Source: Curvibacter delicatus NBRC 14919
GTDB taxonomy: Bacteria; Pseudomonadota; Gammaproteobacteria; Burkholderiales; Burkholderiaceae_C
Direction of reading: 5' to 3'
DNA length: 64,000 nt
Assembly (NCBI RefSeq): GCF_001592265.1
Contig: NZ_BCWP01000001.1
Span: 124,001-188,000, forward strand
Positions within the stretch are counted from its first letter, which is position 1; each line of letters begins with the position of its first letter. The position numbers and the translations under genes are program-made. The notes under the pieces were generated by a model that did not search any database, had not been told where the DNA came from, and was given only the letters and a program-made list of their open reading frames with translations. Below are positions 19,798 to 29,740 of the stretch, piece by piece.

Positions 19798-21036
19798 ATG
19801 CCAGTCAACCTGTCCGCTCCCAACGCTTCTGAACTTCTGCCCATCGCCGGGGTGCGCATCGGCGTGGCCGAAGCCGGTATACGCAAGGCCAACCGCAAGG
19901 ATCTGACGGTTGTGCTGCTGGACGAAGGCGCCTCGGTGGCAGGTGTCTTCACGCAGAACCGTTTCTGCGCTGCGCCGGTTCAGGTGTGCCGCGAGCATCT
20001 GGCACAACAGTCCACCGGACGCGGCATCCGGGCCATGGTCATCAACACCGGCAACGCCAATGCCGGTACCGGACAGGACGGCCTGGCGCGCGCGCGCAGC
20101 ACCTGCGCCGCGTTGGCCAAGCATTTGAATCTGCACGCAGAACAGGTGTTGCCGTTTTCCACCGGTGTGATCATGGAGCCGCTGCCGCATGAACGCATCG
20201 AAGCCGGTCTGCCGGCGGCATTGGCCGATGCGCGTGAGGACAACTGGTTGCGTGCAGCGGAAGGTATCATGACCACCGACACCGTGCCCAAGGCCTTTGG
20301 CGCGCAGGTCGTGATCGGTGGTGTCACGGTGAGCGTGACCGGCATCAGCAAGGGCGCCGGCATGATCCGGCCCAACATGGCGACCATGCTCGGTTTCATG
20401 GCCACCGATGCGCGTGTCAGCCAAGCAGTCATGCAGCAGCTGGCGCGTGAGTTGGCCGAGGGCTCGTTCAATCGCGTCACAGTCGATGGCGATACCTCGA
20501 CCAACGACTCCTTTGTTGTCATTGCCAGCAACAAGGCCGCGCATGCACCGATCGAGTCGCTGGACAGTCCCGAGGGCCGGGCCCTCAAGGCCGCCATGCT
20601 GGGGGTGGCGCGCCAACTGGCCCAAGCCATCGTGCGCGATGGTGAAGGCGCGACCAAATTCATTGCCATCCAGGTGCAAGGCGGCAAGACCGCCGACGAA
20701 TGCCGCCAGGTCGCCTATGCCATTGCGCACTCACCGCTGGTGAAGACGGCGTTTTACGCCAGCGATCCGAACCTGGGTCGCATCCTGGCGGCGGTTGGTT
20801 ATGCGGGCATCGCCGATCTTGACCAGACCGGCATCGATCTGTTCCTGGACGATGTGCACGTGGCCGTGCAGGGCGGGCGCAACCCGGCCTACCGCGAGGA
20901 GGATGGCCAGCGCGTGATGAAACAAAGCGAGATCACGGTGCGTGTGGTGCTGGGCCGTGGCCAGGCTGAAGACACGGTCTGGACCTGCGACCTTAGCCAC
21001 GACTACGTGTCCATCAACGCTGATTACAGAAGTTAA
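19798..21036 (+). CDS. argJ: Glutamate N-acetyltransferase / amino-acid acetyltransferase
   Basis: A 412-residue Ntn-type enzyme that transfers acetyl from N-acetylornithine to glutamate in the cyclic arginine pathway. The self-cleavage site is visible in NMATMLGF, where Thr196 becomes the nucleophile after cleavage between Ala and Thr, preceded by KGAGMIRP. The full-length alpha and beta parts are present, so the precursor looks functional. It is followed by a CR2 repeat. Confidence 0.95.
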   Translation: MPVNLSAPNASELLPIAGVRIGVAEAGIRKANRKDLTVVLLDEGASVAGVFTQNRFCAAPVQVCREHLAQQSTGRGIRAMVINTGNANAGTGQDGLARARSTCAALAKHLNLHAEQVLPFSTGVIMEPLPHERIEAGLPAALADAREDNWLRAAEGIMTTDTVPKAFGAQVVIGGVTVSVTGISKGAGMIRPNMATMLGFMATDARVSQAVMQQLARELAEGSFNRVTVDGDTSTNDSFVVIASNKAAHAPIESLDSPEGRALKAAMLGVARQLAQAIVRDGEGATKFIAIQVQGGKTADECRQVAYAIAHSPLVKTAFYASDPNLGRILAAVGYAGIADLDQTGIDLFLDDVHVAVQGGRNPAYREEDGQRVMKQSEITVRVVLGRGQAEDTVWTCDLSHDYVSINADYRS

Positions 21037-21037
21037 G

Positions 21038-21127
21038 CACCCCCGACTCTCGCTCACTTCGTGTAGCTCGCATCCCCCCTCAAGGGGGCGCACCCAGCGG
21101 CCCGGCGAAGCCGGTTCCACGGGTGCT
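21038..21127 (-). repeat. CR2 GC-rich dispersed repeat after argJ
   Basis: On the minus strand it reads GGGCCGCTGGGTGCG, then CCCCCTTGAGGGGGG, a CACGAAGTGAGCGA stretch and GGGGGTGC. The first 30 bases are nearly identical to the copy between ugpA and ugpE. It occupies most of the gap between argJ and the DUF815 gene. Confidence 0.75.
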
Positions 21128-21161
21128 TGCGAAGGGAGTCAGGCGATCACCGAGTAGAGAC

Positions 21162-22037
21162 ATGAACGAGAAATTTGACCGTCTGATCGATCGTGCCGAG
21201 CAGCTGATGGCGCGCATCGAATCCATCCTGCCGCAACCGCTGGCCCAGCCCGACTGGACGGCTTCCATCGCTTTTCGTTACCGCAAGCGCAGCTCAGGCC
21301 ATGGCGTCATCGAGCCGGTGCGTCATGTAGGGGCAATGCATCTGGATCAGCTCAAGGAAATTGAGCAGCAGAAAGAGAAGATCCAGCGCAACACCGAGCA
21401 GTTCGTGCGCGGCCTGCCGGCCAACAATGTGTTGCTGACCGGCGCGCGCGGCACCGGCAAGTCATCGCTGATCCGGGCCTGTCTGCACACCTATGCCGAT
21501 CAGGGGCTGCGTCTGATCGAGGTCGACAAGGCCGACATGGTTGATCTGCCGGATATCGTTGAGGTGGTGTCGCAGCGGCCCGAGAAGTTCATCGTCTTCT
21601 GTGATGACCTGAGTTTCGAGGAGGGTGAGCCGGGCTACAAGGCGCTCAAGTCCATCCTCGACGGTTCGGTGGCCGCCACCACGCCCAATGTGCTGATCTA
21701 CGTCACCAGCAACCGGCGCCACCTGTTGCCCGAGTACATGAAGGACAACCTCAGCTATGCGCCGAGTGACGATGGCGAGATCCATCCGGGCGAGGTGGTG
21801 GAGGAGAAGATTTCCCTCTCTGAGCGTTTTGGTCTGTGGGTGAGTTTCTACCCGTTCAGCCAGGATGAGTACCTAACCATCGTCGCGCAGTGGCTGTCGT
21901 CTTTCCAGGTCGACGCTGCCGCCATCGAGGCCGCCAAACCCGAAGCCCTGGTGTGGGCCCTGGAACGCGGTTCGCGCAGTGGCCGGGTGGCCTTCCAGTT
22001 TGCCCGCGACTACGCCGGCAAGCACGCGCAGGCATGA
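21162..22037 (+). CDS. DUF815 AAA-type ATPase
   Basis: A 291-residue P-loop protein. The Walker A motif LLTGARGTGKSSLIRA lies near residue 95. A Walker B-like FIVFCDDLSFEEGEPGYK and a sensor-like VLIYVTSNRRHLLPE follow, which is the DUF815 pattern. The function is unknown; related proteins are AAA+ ATPases without an assigned substrate. ATG 21162 is chosen because the region before it is CR2 repeat. The stop overlaps the MutT start by 4 bp (ATGA). Confidence 0.88.
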   Translation: MNEKFDRLIDRAEQLMARIESILPQPLAQPDWTASIAFRYRKRSSGHGVIEPVRHVGAMHLDQLKEIEQQKEKIQRNTEQFVRGLPANNVLLTGARGTGKSSLIRACLHTYADQGLRLIEVDKADMVDLPDIVEVVSQRPEKFIVFCDDLSFEEGEPGYKALKSILDGSVAATTPNVLIYVTSNRRHLLPEYMKDNLSYAPSDDGEIHPGEVVEEKISLSERFGLWVSFYPFSQDEYLTIVAQWLSSFQVDAAAIEAAKPEALVWALERGSRSGRVAFQFARDYAGKHAQA

Positions 22038-22525
22038 CACAACGCCCGTTGATGGCCGATGCCGACCGCCCGCGCGAAGGCGGCGCAGACCGGCCTGTGA
22101 CCGAGGTTGCCGTGGGCGTGCTGATCCGGCCCGATGGCAGTTTTCTTCTGACCTCGCGCCCGCAGGGCAAGGTCTATGAGGGCTACTGGGAATTCCCGGG
22201 TGGCAAGCTGGAAGCCGGTGAAACGGTGGAGCAGGCCTTGCGGCGCGAGCTGGAGGAGGAACTTGGCATTCATATCGGTGCCGTTCACCCTTGGAAGTCG
22301 GAAGTTGTTGACTATCCCCATGCCTTGGTGCGCTTGAATTTCTGCAAGGTGTTCGAGTGGCTAGGCGAATTGCAGATGCGTGAGAGCCAGTCGTTCGCCT
22401 GGCAGCAGTTGCCGGTTCAGGTGGTGCCCGTGTTACCCGGGACGGTGCCGCTGCTGCAATGGCTGGCCGAGGAGCGCGGCTTTCAGGGTGCTACACATTC
22501 GATAGCGTCTGGCGCAGATAAATAA
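22034..22525 (+). CDS. mutT: MutT-like Nudix hydrolase (8-oxo-dGTPase candidate)
   Basis: A 163-residue Nudix protein. The Nudix box begins at GGKLEAGE and continues through RRELEEELG, matching the GX5EX7REUXEEXGU pattern. MutT sanitises 8-oxo-dGTP; specificity here is inferred from overall similarity only. The C-terminal tail ATHSIASGADK and the stop codon fall within a CR1 repeat, so the tail is probably not ancestral. It is co-translated with the DUF815 ATPase. Confidence 0.85.
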   Translation: MTQRPLMADADRPREGGADRPVTEVAVGVLIRPDGSFLLTSRPQGKVYEGYWEFPGGKLEAGETVEQALRRELEEELGIHIGAVHPWKSEVVDYPHALVRLNFCKVFEWLGELQMRESQSFAWQQLPVQVVPVLPGTVPLLQWLAEERGFQGATHSIASGADK

Positions 22526-22548
22526 AGGTCTGGGGTCGGATTCCGCTT
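22490..22548 (+). repeat. CR1 dispersed repeat forming the MutT gene end
   Basis: GCTACACATTCGATAGC is followed by TGGCGCA, AATAAAGG and CTGGGGTCGGATT. The second half is closely similar to the copy at 41653-41710, which has TGGCGCA, AATAAGGG and CTGGAGTCAGATT. It provides the last codons and stop of the MutT gene. Confidence 0.7.
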
Positions 22549-22552
22549 CGAA

Positions 22553-22771
22553 TCACTGGAGCTTGGGGTCGCCGAACTCCTGATCGTCCGGCGGTGCCTC
22601 GGCGGGCATGCGGAAGTCTTCGCTGGCCCAGGCGCCGAAGTCGATCTGCTTGCAGCGTTCGCTGCAGAAGGGGCGGTAGGGGTTGCTGGGCGCGTAGATG
22701 CTGTCGCCGCCACAGGTTGGGCAGACGACGATTCTGGGCTGGCGGGGGGCGTTGTTGACGGAATCGCTCAT
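22553..22771 (-). CDS. yacG: DNA gyrase inhibitor / zinc-binding protein YacG
   Basis: A 72-residue protein with a four-cysteine zinc site, [10 protein letters not shown] and [14 protein letters not shown], exactly the YacG pattern. In E. coli YacG binds GyrB and inhibits gyrase. ATG 22771 gives the standard length; a longer frame continues upstream but lacks conserved sequence. It ends the coaE-zapD-yacG group common in proteobacteria. Confidence 0.92.
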   Translation of the reverse strand: MSDSVNNAPRQPRIVVCPTCGGDSIYAPSNPYRPFCSERCKQIDFGAWASEDFRMPAEAPPDDQEFGDPKLQ

Positions 22772-22806
22772 GCTGTGCCGGAAAGAAAAGGCCGGATGCT
22801 CCCGCC

Positions 22807-23562
22807 TCAGGAACACAGGGTCAATTCGAAGGCCGCATCTTCATTGCTGGCGTGCAGCCGGTCGTCGTCTTCGAGCCGCATCAGCCGGATGGATACCATC
22901 AGTCGGTTGCCGCTGATTTCGGGGATCAGTCCGAGTGCCGGATCGAGTGCGAGACGCAGCAGCTGGAAGGTGCGACCTTGCGGCAGGTTCTGCTGGTACT
23001 GGCCGCCTGTGGCCATGACTTTCTGGGGTGAGCCCGAATCACGCAACAACTTGAGCAGCAGATGGATGGAGTCGGCCAGCGGTGCCAGCGTGGCTGACCA
23101 GCGTTCCAGGTCGGCCCGGCGATGGGCGCCGGATTCGTGCTGCCAGGCGTAGTAGGCCGGCAGATCGAATTCGCAGGTGCCACCAGGAATGCCGATGCGG
23201 CTGCGGATGCTCATGAGCCAGTCGTTTTCGGTCAAGGCATGGCCGGCCTTGCCGGGCAGGTTGTTGAGGTCGGTGAAACCGCGCTCGATCTGCTGCAGGA
23301 CGCCGTCCAGCACGGTCTGATCGATGGCAGGATTGCCGCGGTAGGCCAGCAGCGCTTGTTTCTGCTTGTCCAGATCCTTGAGCACATCCGATTTCAGATC
23401 GGCACGTGCGCCCACATCCATGACTTCAAAGATGGTGGCCAGGGCGTAGTGGTGATCCAGCGGCTCTTCGCGTGAAACCAGTTCTGTCAGCCGGTGGAAC
23501 AGATGTTCCAGCCGCAGGTAGGTGCGGATGCGCTCGTTGAAGGGGTATTCGTAGATGATCAC
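22807..23562 (-). CDS. zapD: Cell division protein ZapD
   Basis: A 251-residue FtsZ-associated protein that bundles and stabilises FtsZ polymers. The N-terminus [20 protein letters not shown] is the diagnostic start of ZapD, and the C-terminal half holds the beta-rich domain. The start is a GTG at 23562, since the conserved sequence begins there even though the frame is open far upstream. A TATGAT hexamer at 23584-23589 (minus) may be a -10. It lies between coaE and yacG. Confidence 0.92.
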   Translation of the reverse strand: MIIYEYPFNERIRTYLRLEHLFHRLTELVSREEPLDHHYALATIFEVMDVGARADLKSDVLKDLDKQKQALLAYRGNPAIDQTVLDGVLQQIERGFTDLNNLPGKAGHALTENDWLMSIRSRIGIPGGTCEFDLPAYYAWQHESGAHRRADLERWSATLAPLADSIHLLLKLLRDSGSPQKVMATGGQYQQNLPQGRTFQLLRLALDPALGLIPEISGNRLMVSIRLMRLEDDDRLHASNEDAAFELTLCS

Positions 23563-23584
23563 GCTGATATTTCCGGACCCTGAA

Positions 23585-24193
23585 TCATAGCCCGAAGCGT
23601 ACAGCGATTTGCTTGACTTCCATGGCCAGTTCATCGAGTGTGAGGCCGTCGTTGCAGAGCACCAGGTCGGCCGCGCGCAGCCGAGCGGACCGGCTGGCCT
23701 GGCTGGCCATGATGTCCAGGACGGTTTCGCGGGGCAGGCCGTTGCGCTGCATGACGCGCTCGATCTGCAGCTCAGGGCGGCAGTCCACGACCAGCACCTG
23801 GTCCAGCCGGGCCCGCCAGTGACTGGATTCCACCAGCAGCGGCACATCGAACACGATGCAGCGTCGGCCATCCGCCACCGCAGCCTCGGTCTGGCGCGCG
23901 GTCTCCAGGCCCACCAAGGGGTGAACGATGTGCTCCAGTTGCCGGCGAGACTCCGGGGCGCGGAAGACGCGTTCGCGCATGCGCTCGCGGTCCAGTGCCC
24001 CGTCGGGGGTGATGAATTCGGGGCCGAAGGTCTGACGGATCGCCTCGATGGCTGCGCCACCTGCTGCCGTGGTCTGGCGCGAAATCGCATCGGCGTCGAT
24101 CACGGCAGCGCCATGGCGGGACAGCATGGCCGCCACCGTGCTCTTGCCGCTGCCGATGCCACCGGTAAGCCCGAGACGGATGACGGCCTGCAT
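23585..24193 (-). CDS. coaE: Dephospho-CoA kinase
   Basis: A 202-residue P-loop kinase for the last step of coenzyme A synthesis. The nucleotide-binding loop GLTGGIGSGKSTVAAM lies at residues 8-23, and DADAISRQ and HPLVGLE follow at the usual positions. It lies 3 bp after pilD in the pilC-pilD-coaE unit, an order common in type IV pilus-bearing gamma- and betaproteobacteria. Confidence 0.94.
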   Translation of the reverse strand: MQAVIRLGLTGGIGSGKSTVAAMLSRHGAAVIDADAISRQTTAAGGAAIEAIRQTFGPEFITPDGALDRERMRERVFRAPESRRQLEHIVHPLVGLETARQTEAAVADGRRCIVFDVPLLVESSHWRARLDQVLVVDCRPELQIERVMQRNGLPRETVLDIMASQASRSARLRAADLVLCNDGLTLDELAMEVKQIAVRFGL

Positions 24194-24196
24194 CGT

Positions 24197-25039
24197 TTAC
24201 AGCCCGATGAGGCGCAGGATGCTTTGCGGGCCGAAAATCATGGCAGTGAGGCCTGCCATGGCCAGAAAGGGGCCGAAGGGGACGTAGCCGCCTTCACGCA
24301 GCCCGCTGCTGAACTTCATGGCGATGCCGATGATGGCACCGATGACGGAGGCCATCAGAATGATGGGGATCAGGGCCGACCAACCGAACCAGGCACCCAG
24401 GGCGGCGAACAGTTTGAAATCACCGTAGCCCATGCCTTCCTTGCCGGTCAGCAGCTTGAAGGCCCAGTAGATCAGCCAGAGTGAGAGGTAGCCCGCCACG
24501 GCACCCCACAGCGCCGTGCTCAGCGGTATGGGGGTCCATTGCAGGGCGGACGCGATCAGGCCGCCCCAGAGCAGCGGCAGGGTGATGTCGTCGGGCAGCA
24601 GCGTCGTATCCCAGTCGATCAGGCCGAGTGCCAGGATGGCGGCGGCAAAGGCGCTCCAGGCCAAGGCGGCGGGTGTGGCGCCCCAGCGCCAGACGCTGAA
24701 GGCAAACAGGGCAGCGGTCGCAAGTTCCACCAGCGGATAGCGCAGGCTGATGGGGGTGCCGCAAACCGAGCATTTGCCGCGCAGTCCCAGATAGCTCAGG
24801 ACGGGAATGTTTTCATACCAGCGGATGGGGTGGCCGCACTTCTGGCAACGCGAACGCGGCATCATGAGATTGAAGGGCTCGGCTTCCGGCATTTCCCGGT
24901 TGTTCAATTCGGCACATTCGGCCGCCCACTGTCGCTCCATCATCTTGGGCAGGCGGTAGATCACGACATTGAGGAAGCTGCCGATCAACAGGCCCAGAAG
25001 ACCGGCCAGGGTGATATCGAAGAGGGGGGATACCAGCAT
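24197..25039 (-). CDS. pilD: Prepilin leader peptidase / N-methyltransferase
   Basis: A 280-residue inner-membrane aspartyl peptidase that cleaves and N-methylates type IV prepilins and pseudopilins. The tetracysteine zinc domain (CQKCG and CSVCG) lies near residues 60-85. The catalytic aspartates are in LIDWDTTLLPD and GYGDFKLF, and about eight hydrophobic segments are present. Its ATG overlaps the pilC stop by one base. Confidence 0.93.
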   Translation of the reverse strand: MLVSPLFDITLAGLLGLLIGSFLNVVIYRLPKMMERQWAAECAELNNREMPEAEPFNLMMPRSRCQKCGHPIRWYENIPVLSYLGLRGKCSVCGTPISLRYPLVELATAALFAFSVWRWGATPAALAWSAFAAAILALGLIDWDTTLLPDDITLPLLWGGLIASALQWTPIPLSTALWGAVAGYLSLWLIYWAFKLLTGKEGMGYGDFKLFAALGAWFGWSALIPIILMASVIGAIIGIAMKFSSGLREGGYVPFGPFLAMAGLTAMIFGPQSILRLIGL

Positions 25040-26256
25040 CAGACCACCTGACCCAGCTTGAAGATGGGCAGGTACATCGATACCACGATGCCGCCGATCA
25101 GGCTGCCGAGAAACACGATGATGATGGGCTCCATCAGGCTGGACAGGCCAGCCACCATGTCGTCAACTTCGGCTTCGTAGAAATCGGCCGCCTTGCCCAG
25201 CATGTGGTCGATCGAACCTGATTCCTCGCCGATCGAGCACATCTGCAGCACCATGGTGGGGAACAGGTTGGCATTGGTCATGGCGGCTGTCAGGCTGGTG
25301 CCGGTGGAGACCTCGTGCTGGATTCTTTCGGTGGCTTCCAGGTAGATCGAGTTGCCGGCGGCGCCGCCAACCGAATCCAAGGCCTCGACCAGTGGCACGC
25401 CAGCCGCGAACATGGTGGACAGAGTGCGGGTCCAGCGTGCAATGATGGACTTTTCAATCAGGGTGCCGAAGACTGGCACCTTGAGCAGCAGACGGTCCAT
25501 GAATTTCTGCATTTTTTCGTTTCGCTTCCAGGCCTGAAAGAAGAAATACAGACCGCCGCCAATGCTGCCGAAGATCAGCCACCAGTAAGCGACAAAGAAC
25601 TCACTCATGCCGATCACGAACAGGGTCGGCGCCGGCAGGTCGGCACCGAAGGACGAGAACACCTCCTTGAAGGCTGGGATCACGAAGATCATGATCACCG
25701 CGACGACGACGAAGGCGACGACAACGACGGAAATCGGGTACATCAGGGCCGATTTGATCTTGGACTTGATGGCCTCGGTCTTTTCCATGTAGACCGCCAG
25801 CCGGTCAAGCAGCTGGTCCAGAATACCGGCCTGTTCCCCCGCCTCGACCAGGTTGCAGTAGAGGTTGTCGAAGTACATCGGGTATTTGCGGAAAGCGGTA
25901 CTCAACGAGGTGCCGGTCTCCACATCGGTGCGGATGTCGTTGAGCAGCCGAGTGACGCTGGGGTTGGAATTGCCGCGCCCGACAATGTCGAATGCCTGCA
26001 GCAGCGGGACGCCCGCCTTCATCATGGTGGCGAGCTGGCGCGTGAAGATGGCAAGGTCCTTGGCCTTGATGGGCTTGCCTGAGCGCATGCGCCGTTTCTT
26101 GATCTTCGCCGGCAGAACGCCTTGGCGCCGCAAGGCCGCCTGCACCTGATTCTCCCCACCCGCGCGCATTTCGCCGCGCATCATCTTGCCGTTGCGATCC
26201 TTGCCTTCCCATTCAAAGACAAATTCTTTAACGGCTTTGGATTTTGCTGTCGCCAT
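25039..26256 (-). CDS. pilC: Type IV pilus inner-membrane platform protein
   Basis: A 405-residue protein with two repeated GspF/T2SF domains (about residues 70-195 and 275-395), each followed by membrane helices. PilC couples the assembly ATPases to pilin polymerisation. FTRQLATMMKAGVPLLQAF and WTRTLSTMFAAGVPLVEAL are the matching starts of the two halves. The expected upstream partner, assembly ATPase pilB, is not present here; about 457 bp without a gene precede it. Confidence 0.93.
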   Translation of the reverse strand: MATAKSKAVKEFVFEWEGKDRNGKMMRGEMRAGGENQVQAALRRQGVLPAKIKKRRMRSGKPIKAKDLAIFTRQLATMMKAGVPLLQAFDIVGRGNSNPSVTRLLNDIRTDVETGTSLSTAFRKYPMYFDNLYCNLVEAGEQAGILDQLLDRLAVYMEKTEAIKSKIKSALMYPISVVVVAFVVVAVIMIFVIPAFKEVFSSFGADLPAPTLFVIGMSEFFVAYWWLIFGSIGGGLYFFFQAWKRNEKMQKFMDRLLLKVPVFGTLIEKSIIARWTRTLSTMFAAGVPLVEALDSVGGAAGNSIYLEATERIQHEVSTGTSLTAAMTNANLFPTMVLQMCSIGEESGSIDHMLGKAADFYEAEVDDMVAGLSSLMEPIIIVFLGSLIGGIVVSMYLPIFKLGQVV

Positions 26257-26713
26257 GCGGTTCCCCGGGTTTCTTGTCAGTTATTTGTTGTGGATGACCT
26301 GGACTTCATTGACATGGAGTCGGCCAATTGTCGTTGTCATTGGGTACAGAGGGGGTGATGCGGCGTCCGACGGCCGGGGAGCGGGCGCCAGATGAGGAAC
26401 CGATCGTTTCGGCGGCCATCAACGGCCTCGGCAGGCCGGCCCGAGTTGGCGCAGGACTCTGCCCAAGAAGGGCATGGGTAAGGGGTCGTTGTTGAGTGGC
26501 GGAGTCAGTGGCTGCCATGAGGCGGGAATGTACGGGGCCAAAGAAGACCCGTGGATCATCGCCGATTGCCCGCCTGATGTAAATCTGGGGCGGGCAGGCA
26601 AATTGCAAGCAGACGTTGCAAAGCAACAGGCCGGGCGCAGATGGGGGGATGGCGCGGGGTGATGGGTTTCGACCCCGCTTTGTGATTTCTACGTTGAGTC
26701 GTAGAAGGAAAAC
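26257..26713. other. Intergenic region with no recognised gene
   Basis: About 457 bp between the pilC start and tRNA-Pro. I see only short reading frames without recognisable motifs, including one of 106 codons on the minus strand (26306-26626) that looks spurious. A small inverted repeat (CGGCCT-CGGC-AGGCCG) lies near 26423-26438. The pilC promoter must lie here, but no convincing -35/-10 or sigma-54 site was found. A decayed or moved gene, such as pilB, is possible but not shown. Confidence 0.5.
26687..26706 (-). terminator. Hairpin after tRNA-Pro
   Basis: A 7-bp stem TTCTACG/CGTAGAA with a 6-nt loop lies 7 bp past the tRNA 3' end on the minus strand. No T run follows, so it may be a processing or weak termination structure. 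Confidence 0.3.
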
Positions 26714-26790
<77 letters not shown>

Positions 26791-26812
26791 ATATCGTTGC
26801 CGCGGCGGCCTG

Positions 26813-27790
26813 TTAAGACTGACGCTCCAGCAACTGAGCCGCCAATTGTAGCAGACTGTCGGCATGGGCTCCGGCTGGCAGACGTTGCGCTGCGGCTACG
26901 GCACGTTCGGCTTCCCGTGCGGCGGCTTGGCGCGATACCTCCAGTGCACCGGTTTCCCGGACGATGGCGATCACTGCCTCGAGTTGTTCTGTGGCTCCGT
27001 TTTCGATGGCATGACGAATCAGCTCGCGTTGGCTGCCGTTGCCGCGTTGCATGGCGGCGATCAAGGGCAGGGTGGCTTTGCCCTCGCGCAGGTCATCGCC
27101 CAGGCTCTTGCCCATGACGGCCGCATCGCCGGCGTAATCCAGCACATCGTCAATGACCTGGAAGGCCGTGCCCAGTGCCTGGCCGTATTCGGCGCAGGCC
27201 TCCTCAAGCGCGGGCTCGGCGCCGGCCAGAATGGCGCCGACACGGGCGCTGGCTTCGAACAGTTTGGCGGTCTTGGAGCGGATCACCTGCAGGTAGCCGG
27301 CTTCGTCAAGACCGGCGTTGTGCATGTTCATCAACTGCATGACCTCGCCTTCGGCGATCACGTTGGTGGCATCGGCCAGCACCTGCATGATGCGCATGTT
27401 TTGCGCTTCCACCATCATCTGGAAGGCACGGGAATAAAGGAAGTCGCCCACCAACACACTGGCAGGGTTGCCGAAGGTCTCGTTGGCGGTGGGGTTGCCG
27501 CGACGCAGAACCGATTCGTCCACGACATCGTCGTGCAGCAAGGTGGCGGTATGGATGAATTCCACGACCGCAGCCAGATTGAAGCGTTGCGCGCTCTGAT
27601 AACCGAGGGCGCCGCAGGTCATCAGCAACAGGGCCGGCCGCAGGCGTTTGCCGCCGGCCGCGATGATGTACTGTGAGACTTGACCGACCAGGGGGACGCC
27701 TGAGTTCAGGCGCTGGGAGATCACTTGATCCACGGCACGCATGTCATCGGCGATGAGCGCGAGCGGGTTGGCTGGACGAGTTGGGTTCAC
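26813..27790 (-). CDS. ispB: Octaprenyl/polyprenyl diphosphate synthase
   Basis: A 325-residue long-chain trans-prenyl transferase that makes the side chain of ubiquinone. The two aspartate-rich motifs are HDDVVDE (near residue 87) and [12 protein letters not shown] (near 215). The start is a GTG at 27790. A TATAAT on the minus strand at 27826-27831 is a candidate -10. Chain length is inferred from family, not sequence. It is divergent from rplU, as in many proteobacteria. Confidence 0.93.
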   Translation of the reverse strand: MNPTRPANPLALIADDMRAVDQVISQRLNSGVPLVGQVSQYIIAAGGKRLRPALLLMTCGALGYQSAQRFNLAAVVEFIHTATLLHDDVVDESVLRRGNPTANETFGNPASVLVGDFLYSRAFQMMVEAQNMRIMQVLADATNVIAEGEVMQLMNMHNAGLDEAGYLQVIRSKTAKLFEASARVGAILAGAEPALEEACAEYGQALGTAFQVIDDVLDYAGDAAVMGKSLGDDLREGKATLPLIAAMQRGNGSQRELIRHAIENGATEQLEAVIAIVRETGALEVSRQAAAREAERAVAAAQRLPAGAHADSLLQLAAQLLERQS

Positions 27791-27880
27791 TGTGGCAGGG
27801 CTTCAAAGCCGGTAGGAGGTGGCCGATTATAGGAAGCACTGCCAAGTCGGGTGGGCGGGTATGTTAGTAATCCCAAACTA

Positions 27881-27889
27881 TGCTATACT
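27881..27889 (+). promoter_or_regulatory. Extended -10 promoter of rplU-rpmA-obgE
   Basis: TGC followed by TATACT forms an extended -10 element, 51 nt before the rplU ATG in an AT-rich patch. The -35 region (ATGTTA about 17 bp upstream) is poor, as expected for extended -10 promoters. Confidence 0.6.
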
Positions 27890-27940
27890 TATTGGCTCTG
27901 CGGAATCCGTCCGTAGGGATCATTCACAAATGAGGTCAAC

Positions 27941-28252
27941 ATGTACGCGGTCATAAAAACCGGCGGCAAACAATATCGTGTTGCTGCTGGCGAAAAAATT
28001 AAAGTAGAACAGATTGCTGCGGACGTAGGCCAAGAGATCGTCATCGACCAGGTTCTGGCAGTCGGCAACGGCGCTGAACTGAAGGTCGGTACGCCCTTGG
28101 TGTCCGGCGCGACTGTCAAAGCCACGGTGGTGGCTCACGGCAAACACGACAAGGTTCGCATCTTCAAGATGCGCCGTCGTAAGCACTATCAGAAACGTCA
28201 AGGTCACCGTCAGCAGTTCACTGAGCTGCAAATCGGCGCAATTTCTGCTTAA
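27941..28252 (+). CDS. rplU: 50S ribosomal protein L21
   Basis: A 103-residue ribosomal protein. [14 protein letters not shown] at the N-terminus and [14 protein letters not shown] near the C-terminus are the L21 signature. L21 binds 23S rRNA and contacts L20. First gene of the rplU-rpmA-obgE unit, with a strong extended -10 promoter. Confidence 0.98.
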   Translation: MYAVIKTGGKQYRVAAGEKIKVEQIAADVGQEIVIDQVLAVGNGAELKVGTPLVSGATVKATVVAHGKHDKVRIFKMRRRKHYQKRQGHRQQFTELQIGAISA

Positions 28253-28264
28253 GGGGCATCAGTC

Positions 28265-28525
28265 ATGGCACAGAAAAAAGGCGGCGGCTCTACGCGAAAC
28301 GGGCGCGATTCCAAGCCCAAGATGCTCGGTGTGAAGGCTTTCGGCGGCCAGCAGATCAGCGCCGGCTCCATCATCGTGCGCCAGCGCGGTACCAAGTTCC
28401 ATCCCGGCACCAATGTCGGCGTGGGCAAGGACCACACCCTGTTTGCCCTGGTCGACGGCCAAGTGTCGTTTGCCGTCAAAGGCGCGCTCAACAAGCACAC
28501 GGTGAATGTGACCGCCGCAGCTTAA
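28265..28525 (+). CDS. rpmA: 50S ribosomal protein L27
   Basis: An 86-residue ribosomal protein. [19 protein letters not shown] is the flexible N-terminus that reaches the peptidyl-transferase centre, and [19 protein letters not shown] is the family core. It begins with AQKKGG directly after the Met, so no N-terminal prosequence is present. It lies 12 bp after rplU and is followed by a strong terminator. Confidence 0.98.
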   Translation: MAQKKGGGSTRNGRDSKPKMLGVKAFGGQQISAGSIIVRQRGTKFHPGTNVGVGKDHTLFALVDGQVSFAVKGALNKHTVNVTAAA

Positions 28526-29677
<1,152 letters not shown>

Positions 29678-29682
29678 AATCC

Positions 29683-29740
29683 GCTATTTAATTCATAGCT
29701 ATTCACGCCTGGATGACAAGGGCGAAAAGCCAAAATGACC
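29683..29740 (+). repeat. CR1 dispersed repeat between obgE and proB
   Basis: GCTATTTAATTCATAGC, then CACGCCTGG, ATGACAAGG and AAAGCCAAAATGACC. Aligns base for base over most of its length with the minus-strand copy at 2086-2150. The last bases contain the ATG at 29735 used here as the proB start. Confidence 0.78.

Noticed and set aside
26306-26626. 106-codon minus-strand frame in the gap before tRNA-Pro
   Set aside because: No recognisable motif, no ribosome-binding site, and no resemblance to the expected PilB; composition looks like translated non-coding DNA.
26581-26640. Sigma-54 promoter candidate upstream of pilC
   Set aside because: The GG and GC elements are spaced one base too far apart and other conserved positions do not match.
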